The notes under the pieces: model-generated
Databases searched by the model: none
Told to the model about the DNA's origin: nothing
Seen by the model: the letters and a program-made list of their open reading frames with translations, nothing else
Translations under genes and position numbers: made by a program
DNA from: Lacibacter sp. H375
Lineage (GTDB): Bacteria > Bacteroidota > Bacteroidia > Chitinophagales > Chitinophagaceae
Length of the DNA: 64,000 bases
Assembly: GCF_037892425.1 (NCBI RefSeq)
Contig: NZ_JBBKTT010000001.1
Location: 1,860,001-1,924,000 of the forward strand
Direction: 5' to 3'
Shown here: positions 53,707 to 63,621 of the stretch, one piece after another
Layout: the number at the start of each line of letters is the position of its first letter
Numbering within the stretch: position 1 is the stretch's first letter

Positions 53707-54258
53707 ATGAAACGATCATTGTTTTTCATCATACTCGTATTTGTATTTATGAATGCCTCATCACAACCTTTGAATAAGATCAGTAAAGACCGTAACGGGA
53801 ATCCAATGCTTGAAGGTTGTTGCACAAGGGAAGCATTGTTGCAGGAACCATTTGCATCATGGTTTATCCCCGGCTATAATGGTTACAAGGTTGATAGTGC
53901 AACAGCAGTTCAACTTAAGCCATTTATAGGAAATAAAACCTTTGTCCTGTTCCTTGGCACATGGTGTGGTGATAGTAAGCGTGAAGTACCACGTCTGTAC
54001 AAAATTTTTGATTATTGTGGTATACAACCTGAACAGGTAAAGTTGGTGATGGTAAGTAATCATGATACAGCGTACAAAAAAAGTCCAACACACGAAGAGC
54101 AGGGAAAGAATATTCTGCGTGTACCAACATTGCTGGTGTTGGAAAATGGAAATGAGATTAACCGTTTTGTTGAATATCCTGTTGAAAGTTTAGAAAAAGA
54201 TCTGCTGCATATGTTATCACGCAACGGGTATAAACATGCTTACGATAAATCGAAGTAG
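53707..54258 (+). CDS. Exported thioredoxin-fold protein with CxxS site
   Basis: A 183-residue periplasmic protein. The ATG at 53707 gives a clean signal peptide (LFFIILVFVFMNASSQ). The thioredoxin fold carries FLGTWCGDSKREVPRL, i.e. C-G-D-S: the second active-site Cys is Ser. The cis-Pro region is RVPTLLVLENG. CxxS sites favour mixed disulfides or isomerase and glutathionylation-type chemistry over plain dithiol reduction. An extra CC pair is at residues ~37-38 (LEGCCTRE). A terminator follows. Confidence 0.83.
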   Translation: MKRSLFFIILVFVFMNASSQPLNKISKDRNGNPMLEGCCTREALLQEPFASWFIPGYNGYKVDSATAVQLKPFIGNKTFVLFLGTWCGDSKREVPRLYKIFDYCGIQPEQVKLVMVSNHDTAYKKSPTHEEQGKNILRVPTLLVLENGNEINRFVEYPVESLEKDLLHMLSRNGYKHAYDKSK

Positions 54259-54267
54259 TTAAAATAA

Positions 54268-54290
54268 GAAAGCCCCGATCCGGGGCTTTC
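54268..54290. terminator. Bidirectional terminator
   Basis: GAAAGCCCCG and CGGGGCTTTC pair across a three-base loop with T/A tracts on both sides. It lies between the convergent thioredoxin-like gene and the gene at 54292. Confidence 0.85.
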
Positions 54291-54291
54291 T

Positions 54292-54663
54292 TTATTCTGC
54301 TTTCATATTAATGATCTTATCCACTACATACTTCGAGTGACCACGCCATGGAATTGTGCCGAGATATTCTTTGTAATGCAGTTCAAATACTTTTCCGCTG
54401 TTGAGCATAAGTACATTGGCCACGCTGTCGTCAGCAACGCTGAACTCAAATTCATAACTCGCCACAGTGCCGGGTGTTTTCGAACGAAGACCCGATTGAA
54501 TAAGTTTGCCTTCATAGGTTTTGAACACGTATCCTTTCTTAACCATGTAATTCAATTCGCCTGCTTTTACGCCTTCGCCAAAAACATAATAAAAACGCCA
54601 GTAAATAAAAATCACAAGCACCAATACAAGCACAATGGAAAAAATACCGAGGAACTTACGCAT
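54292..54663 (-). CDS. Small membrane-anchored protein of unknown function
   Basis: A 123-residue protein with one N-terminal transmembrane helix (FLGIFSIVLVLVLVIFIYW) and a compact C-terminal domain (VKAGELNYMVKKGYVFKTYE, GTVASYEFEFSVADDSV, HYKEYLGTIPWRGHSKYVV). The domain looks beta-rich. Similar short proteins are widespread in Bacteroidota, sometimes labelled 6-phosphogluconate dehydrogenase without basis; no dehydrogenase motif is present here. Confidence 0.75.
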   Translation of the reverse strand: MRKFLGIFSIVLVLVLVIFIYWRFYYVFGEGVKAGELNYMVKKGYVFKTYEGKLIQSGLRSKTPGTVASYEFEFSVADDSVANVLMLNSGKVFELHYKEYLGTIPWRGHSKYVVDKIINMKAE

Positions 54664-54730
54664 ACAGGTTGTTTCAGCTAAAATAACAGTTATTACTGGT
54701 TTTTTTCAAACTGAAAGCAGTTAAGTCAAA

Positions 54731-54949
54731 TTAATAATATAGTAACTCTTCAAGTTGCGAGTGGGTATTATCCTCATCTTCCTGCTGATTGAGCATACGA
54801 CTGGAAGAAAAAGAAAATGTTTGCTGTAGCACAACAGGATCAATATCAAAGTGCCTGTCCGTAAAAAGCTTAAAAGCCTGAATAAGATCTTTTGTTTCTG
54901 AAGTGGAAAGATCAACTACTTGTTCAATGTCGTGAAGTAATTTTTGCAT
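54731..54949 (-). CDS. Small acidic helical protein, hypothetical
   Basis: A 72-residue soluble protein, likely helical in the first 45 residues (MQKLLHDIEQVVDLSTSETK, DLIQAFKLFTDRHF) with an acidic tail (NQQEDEDNTHSQLEELLYY). I do not recognise it. The amino-acid mix is coding-like and it has an ATG start. There is no operon partner. Confidence 0.5.
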   Translation of the reverse strand: MQKLLHDIEQVVDLSTSETKDLIQAFKLFTDRHFDIDPVVLQQTFSFSSSRMLNQQEDEDNTHSQLEELLYY

Positions 54950-55071
54950 ATTGGTTTTTTTTGGAGGATGAAGGGTACTACAATATGAAAAATTAATTCC
55001 GGCAAAAGAAGATTCGGCTCATCTAATAAGCAGAATTGAAGACAACTATCAATTGCTTCTAAGTAGTTTCC

Positions 55072-56733
55072 TTAAACCAAACTAAAACTGTCACCATCAA
55101 ACAGCCCCATATCGCTCAACTTCAAATGAGGTATCACCAGCAACCCCATAAATGAAAGTGTCATGAAAGGTGCAGACAGTGTCGAGCCCAATTCTTTTGC
55201 AGCTGCATCAATACTGCTGTAAGCTTCCGCAACTTTATAACCATCATCGACACTCATTAATCCTGCAACCGGGAGTGGCAACAGGTGTTCCTCTTTTTCA
55301 TGCACCACACTTACGCCACCTTTTGCTGAAATAATAAGGTTTACTGCACGGCCTAAACTTTCTGCATCAACACCAACTGCAATAATGTTATGACTGTCGT
55401 GTGCAACTGATGAAGCAATGGCACCTTTCTTCAAGCCAAAATTTTTGACGAATGATTTAGCAACCGGTGCATTACTGTAACGGTTCACTACAACCATGTG
55501 CAACAAATCTTTTTCTGTGTTGGCTTGAATAATATCGTTTGCAACTTTGAACGAAGTAATGGGCTCAATTAATTTGTTAGTAATGAGCTGACCATCCATT
55601 GCTTCAATTACATACACCTGCTCAATATTTTCTTCATCGGCCATACCAAAGCGGTTGAGATGAAATTCAAATTCAGCAATTGGTTTTGCATCGCAGTTAA
55701 AATTATTGATGAGGTCCGATTGCTTACTTTCAATAAACGACTTGCCATCTTCTGCAACGAGTTCGCCGTTGATAAATGTTTTTACCGCTTTAAATTCTTT
55801 CAGGTCATTCACAACAACAAAATCAGCTGCATCGCCAACACGCAATAAACCCACATCGAGTTTGTAATGTCGAACAGGCGTTACACAAGCAGCTTTTAAT
55901 ACATTGAACACATTCATGCCTTTTGCAACAGCTCTTGCGCAGAGTTGGTTAATGTGCCCTTCCACTAAACTATCGGGATGCTTATCATCGCTGCACAGCA
56001 TGATCATTTCAGGGTATTCATCGAGTAATGAATACAATGCTTCAAAATTTTTCGCAGCACTCCCTTCACGTATGATGACCTTCATGCCATATTGCAACTT
56101 ATCCAGTGCTTCTTCTTTGGTGAAACATTCGTGATCGGTCGAAATCCCGGTCCCGATGTATTTCTCTGCATCTTCACCTCTCAAACCAGGTGCATGACCA
56201 TCAACCGGTTTGCCGAGTTCTTTGGCAGCGTTTATTTTTTTCAACACTTCCTCATCGGCATGCAACACTCCGGGGAAATTCATCATCTCACTCAGGTATT
56301 TGATCTCGTCTTTTTGCAACAAGGCCTTTACATCAGCTGCATTCAAAACCGCACCTGCTGTTTCAAATGCTGTTGCAGGAACACAACTGGGAGCACCGAA
56401 GTTGAATTTGAACGGAACTGTTTTGCCGTTTTCGATCATAAATTCAACACCGGCCATGCCACACACGTTCGCAATTTCATGTGGATCGCTAACGGTAGCA
56501 ACGGTGCCATGCACCACCGCAAGTTTGGCAAATTCTGAAGGTACCAGCATGGAACTTTCAATATGAACATGGCTGTCGATAAAGCCGGGCAGAATAAAAG
56601 ATTCGCCTTCTTTTATTTCAGATGAAAGCTGGCTGATGGCAGTGATGATGCCGTTTTCAGCGGTTACGGAGCCATAAAAAACAGTTTGAGAAAACAAATC
56701 AACAATGTTGCTTGTAATAATCAGTGAAGCCAT
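55072..56733 (-). CDS. ade: Adenine deaminase
   Basis: Amidohydrolase that deaminates adenine to hypoxanthine in purine salvage. The 553-residue protein has the metal site [43 protein letters not shown] and [10 protein letters not shown]-like [16 protein letters not shown], then [13 protein letters not shown] and LCSDDKHPD. The C-terminal half includes [14 protein letters not shown], characteristic of Ade/YerA enzymes. The length is typical. It is a single gene with a 138-base gap to the next start. Confidence 0.94.
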   Translation of the reverse strand: MASLIITSNIVDLFSQTVFYGSVTAENGIITAISQLSSEIKEGESFILPGFIDSHVHIESSMLVPSEFAKLAVVHGTVATVSDPHEIANVCGMAGVEFMIENGKTVPFKFNFGAPSCVPATAFETAGAVLNAADVKALLQKDEIKYLSEMMNFPGVLHADEEVLKKINAAKELGKPVDGHAPGLRGEDAEKYIGTGISTDHECFTKEEALDKLQYGMKVIIREGSAAKNFEALYSLLDEYPEMIMLCSDDKHPDSLVEGHINQLCARAVAKGMNVFNVLKAACVTPVRHYKLDVGLLRVGDAADFVVVNDLKEFKAVKTFINGELVAEDGKSFIESKQSDLINNFNCDAKPIAEFEFHLNRFGMADEENIEQVYVIEAMDGQLITNKLIEPITSFKVANDIIQANTEKDLLHMVVVNRYSNAPVAKSFVKNFGLKKGAIASSVAHDSHNIIAVGVDAESLGRAVNLIISAKGGVSVVHEKEEHLLPLPVAGLMSVDDGYKVAEAYSSIDAAAKELGSTLSAPFMTLSFMGLLVIPHLKLSDMGLFDGDSFSLV

Positions 56734-56884
56734 GGATGGTGGTGGTTTGAAATCGTGCCCAAGTTAGTTGATGAACGGGAGAAAGGAGGATCGATGCTAT
56801 TTTAATTTTGGATCCCATCCACTTTTTTTGGCATCTAACTGTAACAAAATACGTTTCTTTACAACCAATATAAAAAACACAAAA

Positions 56885-57610
56885 ATGAAAGCGTTTAAAT
56901 TATTCAGCCTGTTTGTGGCAGGTGCCTTAAGTGTAGCCGCAGTAAAAGCACAAACAGCCGATGAGATCATTGGCAAACATATTGATGCCATTGGTGGTGC
57001 CGAAAACTGGAAAAAAGTTACAAGTATGGTGCAAACCGGTTCAATGACTGTTCAGGGAGCAAATCTTGATGTGGTGAATACCACGTTGCATATGAAAGGA
57101 TCACGTCAGGATATTGTGGCAATGGGAATGAAAAATTACCAGATCATCACACCAACAGCAGGATGGAAATTCTTCCCGGTTCAGGGCCAACAATCACCTG
57201 AGCCAATTACAGCAGAAGAAGTGAAAGAAGGCCAGGAGAATCTTGATCTTCAGGGTAGCTTTATCGACTATAAAACAAAGGGCCACACTGTTGAAGCATT
57301 AGGCAAAGAAGATGTAGACGGCACAGAATGTTTTAAATTGAAGCTCACCACAAAGGGGGGCAAGGCTACAACTTACTTTTTAGATGCCAAAACATATCTC
57401 GTAATAAAATCTACTACGGTTATGAAAGCAAATGGACAAGAAGCCGAACTTTCTACTGCCTATAGTAATTATCAAAAATTACCTGAAGGGATTTTAATTC
57501 CAATGAGCATGGCTATTCCTTTTGCTCCCGGAATGAATCTTGATTTCAGTATTGCTAAAGTTGAAATCAACAAGCCTGTTGATGAAGCTATCTTTAAACC
57601 TTCAAACTAA
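56885..57610 (+). CDS. Exported LolA-like fold protein
   Basis: A 241-residue exported protein. I start at 56885 (MKAFKLFSLFVAGALSVAAV, signal peptide cleaved after KAQ); 39 further codons upstream have no signal. The mature part begins with ADEIIGKHIDAIGGAENWKK and shows a repeated beta pattern (SMVQTGSMTVQG, GKEDVDGTECFKLKLTTKGG, TTYFLDAKTYLVIKSTTVM), as in outer-membrane lipoprotein-sorting (LolA/LolB-like) folds. It has no lipobox. Its precise job is unknown. A TAATTTTG box lies at 56803-56810 and a terminator follows. Confidence 0.78.
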   Translation: MKAFKLFSLFVAGALSVAAVKAQTADEIIGKHIDAIGGAENWKKVTSMVQTGSMTVQGANLDVVNTTLHMKGSRQDIVAMGMKNYQIITPTAGWKFFPVQGQQSPEPITAEEVKEGQENLDLQGSFIDYKTKGHTVEALGKEDVDGTECFKLKLTTKGGKATTYFLDAKTYLVIKSTTVMKANGQEAELSTAYSNYQKLPEGILIPMSMAIPFAPGMNLDFSIAKVEINKPVDEAIFKPSN

Positions 57611-57630
57611 TATTGATTATATAACCTGGA

Positions 57631-57659
57631 ACCCGACCCCAACGAGTCGGGTTTTTTTA
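57631..57659 (+). terminator. Rho-independent terminator after the LolA-like gene
   Basis: ACCCGAC and GTCGGGT pair across an eight-base loop, followed by seven T. It ends 12 bases before the next gene's ATG. Confidence 0.85.
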
Positions 57660-57671
57660 TAACATTTCAGC

Positions 57672-60600
57672 ATGAAAAAAATTGTAGCAGTCTGCTCATT
57701 GGCAGTATACACATGTTTTGCGCAGGCACAAATCAATTCTTCCACATTTGGAATGATGGAAGCCCGCCACCTTGGTCCTGGCACCATGAGCGGACGCATT
57801 ACTGATATCGCTGGTGTAAACAGCGATGGTAAAACTCTCTACATTGGCACTGCAGGTGGTGGCATCTGGAAAAGTACCAACGCAGGTGCATCGTTCAAAC
57901 CTATTTTTGACAGGTACATTCAAAGTATCGGAGCAATTGCTATTGATCAAAAAAATCCAAAAGTGATCTACGTAGGCACAGGCGAAAGCAATATGCGCAA
58001 CTCAGTTTCTATTGGTGATGGCATGTACAAATCAACAGATGGAGGTGATAACTGGACAAAGATCGGCCTCGATAGTACAGAGCATATTTCAAAAGTTATT
58101 GTTGATCCTGCGAACTCTTCTGTTATTTATGTTGCTGCACCCGGTCCACTTTGGAGCAGCAGTAAACACCGTGGATTGTATAAATCGATCGATGCAGGTA
58201 AAACATGGGAAACAATTTTATACATCAATGAAAACGCAGGCGTTGCCGATGTAGAAATTGACCCTGTTAATCCAAATGTATTGTACGCTACATCATGGGA
58301 GTTTCGCCGTTTGCCGTATGCATTTAACAGCGGTGGAAGCGGAAGCGGTATCTATAAATCAACCGATGCAGGAAAAACATGGAAAGAATTAAGTAATGGA
58401 TTACCAAAGAAACCATTTGGTCGGGTAGCGTTGGCATTGGCACCATCGTCTCCACAAAATCTATGGGCTATTGTTGAAAACGAGAACACTGGATTATACA
58501 TTTCTGCTGATGCTGGTGAAACATGGAAACAGCAAAGCGCTACCAGCAACATCACACAACGCCCGTTTTATTTTTCTACACTTGAAATTGACCCAAAAGA
58601 TCCCAAGCGTGTTTATCGTCCTGCATTTTCTTTTTCTTATTCAAGCGATGGGGGATTTTCATTTGCTGATGCAAGTAATGATGGCGGATGGGTGCATAGC
58701 GATCATCATGCATTATGGATCAATCCCAACAACACAAATGTGATGTATGTTGGAACCGACGGTGGTGTTTATTTTAGTTTGGATAGAGGAGTAACCTGGA
58801 AATTTTGTAACAACTTACCTGTTGGTCAATTTTATCATGTAAGTGTTGATGCACAAGAACCTTATCGGGTGTATGGAGGGTTGCAGGATAATGGAAGCTG
58901 GTATGCACCAAGTGTTGCTCCGGGTGGCGTAATGAATGGAGATTGGAAATCGGTTTATGGTGGAGATGGTTTTTGGACACAGCCCGATCCGTTTGATGCA
59001 AACATTGCTTATGCTGAAGCGCAGGGTGGCAACATGGCTAGAATCAACATGAAAACGAATACAACAGTAACCATACAACCCCAAGCTGTAGAAGGAGAAG
59101 ACAAGTTGCGTTACAATTGGAACACGCCCATTGTAATAGGTGCACATAATAAAAAGAATCTGTACGCCGGGGCACAATACCTCTATAAGAGTACAGATAG
59201 GGGAAGTAACTGGACACGCATTTCACCTGATCTTACAACCAATGATAATCGAAAGCAGGAACAGGAAAAAAGTGGCGGTGTAACAATGGATGTAACTAGT
59301 GCGGAAAATCATTGCACCATTTTTACCATTGCTGAGTCGCCATTAGATGAGAATATTATTTGGGTAGGAACAGATGACGGCAATCTCCAGGTTACAACCA
59401 ATGCAGGAAAAACATGGACAAATGTTGCAGCGAATTATGCAGCGGCAGGTATTCCAAAACAAACATGGGTGAGTAGTATTGAACCATCGCAGTACGATAA
59501 AAACAAAGTGTATGCTACGTTTGATAATCATAGTTACGGCGATCATAAAACATACATAGCTGTGAGCAATGACATGGGTAAAACCTGGAAGAAATTTGAA
59601 AGCCTTGAGTTCACCGGTTTTGCACACAAGATCAAAGAAGATATCCTCAACAAAAATTTATTGTTCGCCGGTACAGAAATGGGACTGTTTGCAACTGTGG
59701 ATGGAGGTAATGAATGGTTCAGAATGAAGAATAATCTTCCATGGTATGCTTTGGTGCGTGACATTAAAATTCAGGAACAAACAAATGATCTTGTATTGGC
59801 AACGCATGGTCGTGGCATTATTATTATTCCTGATATTTCTCCGATGCGTACCATTACGGCCGATGTTGCAGCAAAAGATGTAGTAATGCTCAACAACAAA
59901 CCTATCACATTAACAATGGGCAAGTATGGAGGTGGTTTCGAAAATGCTGCAGGCGATTGGAATGGAGGTATCGGTACAGTTATTCCGCCTATTCAATATT
60001 ATCTGAAAGAAAGAGCGAATACAATTCAAATGGAAATTTATGATGCCAATGGGAAGCTGGTGCAAAAACTGAATCCAAGCAACAGGAAAGGATACAATAA
60101 AGTGATATGGAACCAACGTATGCTTCCTGCTAAAACAGCAAAGGGAGGAAATCAACTGGAGTTTGCTGCATTTACGGCACCACAAGTATTACCAGGTACC
60201 TATACCATTAAAATGAAAGTGAATGGTAAAGATTATGATCATGCTATAACAATGGTACATGATGAAAAGAATAAAGACTTTACACTTGAGGATCGTCAGC
60301 TGCAACACAAAACAGGAATGGAATTATATGCCATGAATGAACAGCTGGCCCGTTTGGTTGATAGTATTGATGCCAAACAACGATTGTTGAAAAAACATAT
60401 CGACTCAACTCAAAATAAAAAAACAAAAGCATTGCTTGTATCGTATAACGATCAATTGGAAACATTACGATTAACACTGGTGCCGCCGGTTGTAAAAGGA
60501 ACTGCCGATCTGAAGCGTTTGCGAACTGATCTAAGTAATGTGTATGGAGCAGTTGTAGCACAGGAAGCAAGACCTAGCAACCTCCATTTGCAAAGAGTTT

Positions 60601-60737
60601 CATTCCTGAAAACCGAGATCGGAAGGGCAGAACAATCTTTTGAACAATTGAATAAACAGTTTGAACAAAAAGCGATGGAAGCAATAGCGAAAGAGGTATT
60701 GAAAAAGCCAACTGTCAAAAAAAGCGATAAGAATTGA
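57672..60737 (+). CDS. Exported BNR/VPS10-type beta-propeller protein
   Basis: A 1021-residue periplasmic or surface protein. The signal peptide is IVAVCSLAVYTCFAQAQ. Residues ~30-720 hold many Asp-box repeats (SxDxGxTW type: KSTDGGDNWTK, KSTDAGKTWKE, ISADAGETWKQ, VTTNAGKTWTN), giving a sortilin/glycosyl-hydrolase-like double propeller. The C-terminal ~230 residues contain an FlgD/FN3-like beta region and a terminal coiled coil rich in K, E and Q. There is no T9SS sorting domain. Family members are often labelled glycosyl hydrolase, but no catalytic residues can be assigned. Confidence 0.85.
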   Translation: MKKIVAVCSLAVYTCFAQAQINSSTFGMMEARHLGPGTMSGRITDIAGVNSDGKTLYIGTAGGGIWKSTNAGASFKPIFDRYIQSIGAIAIDQKNPKVIYVGTGESNMRNSVSIGDGMYKSTDGGDNWTKIGLDSTEHISKVIVDPANSSVIYVAAPGPLWSSSKHRGLYKSIDAGKTWETILYINENAGVADVEIDPVNPNVLYATSWEFRRLPYAFNSGGSGSGIYKSTDAGKTWKELSNGLPKKPFGRVALALAPSSPQNLWAIVENENTGLYISADAGETWKQQSATSNITQRPFYFSTLEIDPKDPKRVYRPAFSFSYSSDGGFSFADASNDGGWVHSDHHALWINPNNTNVMYVGTDGGVYFSLDRGVTWKFCNNLPVGQFYHVSVDAQEPYRVYGGLQDNGSWYAPSVAPGGVMNGDWKSVYGGDGFWTQPDPFDANIAYAEAQGGNMARINMKTNTTVTIQPQAVEGEDKLRYNWNTPIVIGAHNKKNLYAGAQYLYKSTDRGSNWTRISPDLTTNDNRKQEQEKSGGVTMDVTSAENHCTIFTIAESPLDENIIWVGTDDGNLQVTTNAGKTWTNVAANYAAAGIPKQTWVSSIEPSQYDKNKVYATFDNHSYGDHKTYIAVSNDMGKTWKKFESLEFTGFAHKIKEDILNKNLLFAGTEMGLFATVDGGNEWFRMKNNLPWYALVRDIKIQEQTNDLVLATHGRGIIIIPDISPMRTITADVAAKDVVMLNNKPITLTMGKYGGGFENAAGDWNGGIGTVIPPIQYYLKERANTIQMEIYDANGKLVQKLNPSNRKGYNKVIWNQRMLPAKTAKGGNQLEFAAFTAPQVLPGTYTIKMKVNGKDYDHAITMVHDEKNKDFTLEDRQLQHKTGMELYAMNEQLARLVDSIDAKQRLLKKHIDSTQNKKTKALLVSYNDQLETLRLTLVPPVVKGTADLKRLRTDLSNVYGAVVAQEARPSNLHLQRVSFLKTEIGRAEQSFEQLNKQFEQKAMEAIAKEVLKKPTVKKSDKN

Positions 60738-60760
60738 TAAAGAATTCTACTGGTTTAAAA

Positions 60761-60790
60761 AAGAAAGCCCCGCCATAGCGGGGCTTTCTT
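60761..60790. terminator. Bidirectional terminator between convergent genes
   Basis: A perfect 13-bp stem, AAGAAAGCCCCGC with its complement, across a four-base loop. T or A tracts flank both sides. The right end is two bases from the DUF5916 gene's stop. Confidence 0.9.
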
Positions 60791-60792
60791 TT

Positions 60793-63303
60793 TTATTTCT
60801 TCTTTCTCCATTTCTTTATGTCGAGATAGTCCAGGAAGTAGATCACTTTCAGTGAAAGATTATTGTTTGCATCGGCATCGATGGTGTTGCCAAAGTTTTT
60901 CAAGTAATCGCTTTCAATCGTACGTGTAAAATCCTGGATCGAATTTTTCCATACAATATTTAGGAAGCTACCGGGTGCAAACTGCCAGGTGTACACCATG
61001 TCAATATTAAAGAGGTTAAGGTTTTGATTTGCGTTACCAGTAAATGTGCTGTTAGGTAATAATTTCCCATTATGCTGTAGTGTAAAGTACTCCTTATTAT
61101 CAACTGTACTTACATAATGACGCATACGGTAGGTGACCCACATCATGTTGGTAAAACTATACTTAAGGTTCACAATATTTTCAATGGTATTCACCTTGCG
61201 GCGTGCAAAAACCACATCACCGTTATCTGGTTTTGCTGCAAATCCCATGTTGTTAAAGCGTGGGAGATAGCCTATGTTGTGTGAAATGGAGAACTTACTA
61301 TTGAATCGAAATGTTTGATTAAGGAATGCATCCACGCCAAACTGATCGTAAAAGTTGACATGACGACGTGCAAATATTTCTGATGAGAAAGAATATTTCT
61401 TCGCCTGATTACTGTTTACCCAGCCACCCAATGCAAAACTTTGGTTACGTGTAAAGAAAAACCCTGCATTACGTGGCTCATAAAAATCATTTTGCTTTGT
61501 AGTGTATCCCAGGAATGTACCTACCCACCATAGTTTTTTTGTTTGTAGCTCTGCATTGAAATTAACATTGCCCGTTTGATAAGTTTCTTTCACGTTTTGT
61601 AAAGGCGTAAACAACTTACTCATTCTTCCATTCATGTTTAAGAAAATGCGGTTGTACCAGGTTTTTGGTTCGATCCATTTGTAACCAACCCACGCACCAT
61701 GATCCAGGAAATTGTTGTTGGTGAAATAGCCAAGATCACGGTGTGTGTATTTTGTATCAGTTAACTCCTGCCATACATTGAAATTGAAACGACCACTTGT
61801 TTTACCAAAGTAAATATTATGGCTATAACCATTTACGTTTTTTCCGTCTTTGTCATAACCTAATAATTGGCTTAAGGCAAATTTTCCGCCCACATTCCAG
61901 GTATTCTTTTTGTCATTCAGATCAACTAAAGCAGCAGTAACATTTGCATCGTAATCCGCACCACTGCGTGTAACATTGGTATTGATCAATGAAACACTAC
62001 TGTTGTTCTTCAAACTTTGGTTCAGAACAATAATATTGTAGTTAGTTAAAGGGTCCGTTACGATCTTTCGCTGATCTTTTGTATTGATGTCTTCAATAGT
62101 TGCGTATTGAGTTTTGGTAATGGCATTTAAAATACCAATGCCTAAACCTGATTGAGTACGTCCTGATATTTTTGATGCATTGATAAGTTTTGATTCAGAT
62201 GGATTCTTTAGGAGTTTTTCATTCGCACCAACTTCTCCAGCTGCTTTTCCATAATGTATTGGTGAACCACCAATACGCCTTGAATAAAATAATCCGCCTT
62301 TACTGAAGAGTTCTGTTCCTTCAGTAAAGAAATTCCTGTTCTCATTAAACCGTACTTCAAATGGAGAAAGATTTAATACCTGGTTATCGCTTTGCACCTG
62401 CCCGAAATCAGGGATCAATGTGGCATCTAACGTAAAGGCCTGGTTCAAACCATACTTCACATCTAACCCTCCATTAACCTGGCTGGTTACATTTTTTGAT
62501 CCGGGTTGGTTGATAGGATAGTGGTTCGCATAAACTGAAAAGTAGGGAGAGAATTGCAAACGCACCGGTGGTTTAATATTCGTAATACCTGTCCAGAAAC
62601 CTTCCTGCGTTAAAAAACCGTTGACGTTTGGGTCGATAGGGTTCCATGTAAACTGCTGACCAGTTTTCTGACGACGGCGTGTCATGTTCACGCCCCATTC
62701 CTGGACTTCTTTTTTACCAAAACGAATAGCACCATATGGAATAAACATTTCAAAACTCCAGCCATTATCATGCATCACAACTCCACTTTTCCAAACAGCA
62801 TTCCAGCTGAAATCTTCACTATTTCCGTTGCTATTGGGAGCCATCTTGGCATCCCACTGTTCATTAAGAGGTGTCACAAAGTATTCAAAGCCATTGAGAT
62901 TGTCTTTATATGTGTCGAAGATGATGCCGATATAATCATTCATTCCAAACCCATCACGGCCTTTTAGCTCTCTTGCAATACTGTCACGGTTGCGTTCGTA
63001 ACAAAAACCGGCAAAGTAAATACCATCATCAGAATATAGTAAATAGGAGAGTGTTTTAGTTTCTTCTGCTTCCTTAACACCTACTGCCGGTCTGAATTCA
63101 ACATAATCTGTTGCCAGCGGTGCATTTTTCCATGCGGTGTCATCTAGTAAGCCATCGATCTTGATCGTTGCTGTTGTACGCACGGCAGGTAATAACCTTG
63201 GAGGAGCTTTTTCTGTAAACTTTGGTGAGGCTGGTTTTGATGTTTGCGCATGCCCAAACGTGCATAGGACTATTGCAAACGCAATAAGGATTGATCTCAG
63301 CAT
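60793..63303 (-). CDS. DUF5916 outer-membrane protein with CBM9-like domain
   Basis: An 836-residue exported protein. The signal peptide is ILIAFAIVLCTFGHAQ. Residues ~45-240 form a carbohydrate-binding family 9-like domain (IKIDGLLDDTAWKNAPLA, YSDDGIYFAGFCYE, DYIGIIFDTYKDNLNGFEYF). The rest is DUF5916: FTLDATLIPDFGQVQSD, EGTELFSKGGLFYSRRIGG, then long alternating hydrophobic strands typical of a beta-barrel (VYTWQFAPGSFLNIVWKNS, ending VIYFLDYLDIK). Such proteins are common in Bacteroidota; a role in polymer or xenobiotic uptake has not been shown. Confidence 0.87.
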   Translation of the reverse strand: MLRSILIAFAIVLCTFGHAQTSKPASPKFTEKAPPRLLPAVRTTATIKIDGLLDDTAWKNAPLATDYVEFRPAVGVKEAEETKTLSYLLYSDDGIYFAGFCYERNRDSIARELKGRDGFGMNDYIGIIFDTYKDNLNGFEYFVTPLNEQWDAKMAPNSNGNSEDFSWNAVWKSGVVMHDNGWSFEMFIPYGAIRFGKKEVQEWGVNMTRRRQKTGQQFTWNPIDPNVNGFLTQEGFWTGITNIKPPVRLQFSPYFSVYANHYPINQPGSKNVTSQVNGGLDVKYGLNQAFTLDATLIPDFGQVQSDNQVLNLSPFEVRFNENRNFFTEGTELFSKGGLFYSRRIGGSPIHYGKAAGEVGANEKLLKNPSESKLINASKISGRTQSGLGIGILNAITKTQYATIEDINTKDQRKIVTDPLTNYNIIVLNQSLKNNSSVSLINTNVTRSGADYDANVTAALVDLNDKKNTWNVGGKFALSQLLGYDKDGKNVNGYSHNIYFGKTSGRFNFNVWQELTDTKYTHRDLGYFTNNNFLDHGAWVGYKWIEPKTWYNRIFLNMNGRMSKLFTPLQNVKETYQTGNVNFNAELQTKKLWWVGTFLGYTTKQNDFYEPRNAGFFFTRNQSFALGGWVNSNQAKKYSFSSEIFARRHVNFYDQFGVDAFLNQTFRFNSKFSISHNIGYLPRFNNMGFAAKPDNGDVVFARRKVNTIENIVNLKYSFTNMMWVTYRMRHYVSTVDNKEYFTLQHNGKLLPNSTFTGNANQNLNLFNIDMVYTWQFAPGSFLNIVWKNSIQDFTRTIESDYLKNFGNTIDADANNNLSLKVIYFLDYLDIKKWRKKK

Positions 63304-63621
63304 GATGACAAGGTTTGAGTATTATACGGGTGGAAAGATAGATACGTTACAATGCCGAAGTAAAAAAATTAGACGAACGGTAGAATTCTGACAACGATTT
63401 TCACTTACTGATTTGACAATAGAAAAAATAGCTGATGAGCGGAAAAAATCAAGGACGGTTATTGGATGAACGGAAAAACAACAGTCGCAATTCGCATGCC
63501 GTGCTTTTGCGGACTCAAATAATTCTTTTGTAAAATAGATGAGCGGCCAACATCTGCACTTCATCCTTCACCCTTAAAAATATTATCTTCCACTTTTGAA
63601 GTACTTCAAAACAACAGTTCG
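63304..63621. other. Divergent intergenic region with palindrome
   Basis: This 318-base region has no coding sequence. GATGARCGG occurs three times (63434, 63465, 63538). A perfect 18-base palindrome, TTTTGAAGTACTTCAAAA, lies at 63594-63611, ten bases before the downstream ATG, and could be an operator. A TATCTTTC box facing the DUF5916 gene is near 63336. Confidence 0.5.

Noticed and set aside
59343-59627. 94-residue and other minus-strand ORFs opposite the BNR protein
   Set aside because: They are shadows of the Asp-box coding sequence with no independent support.
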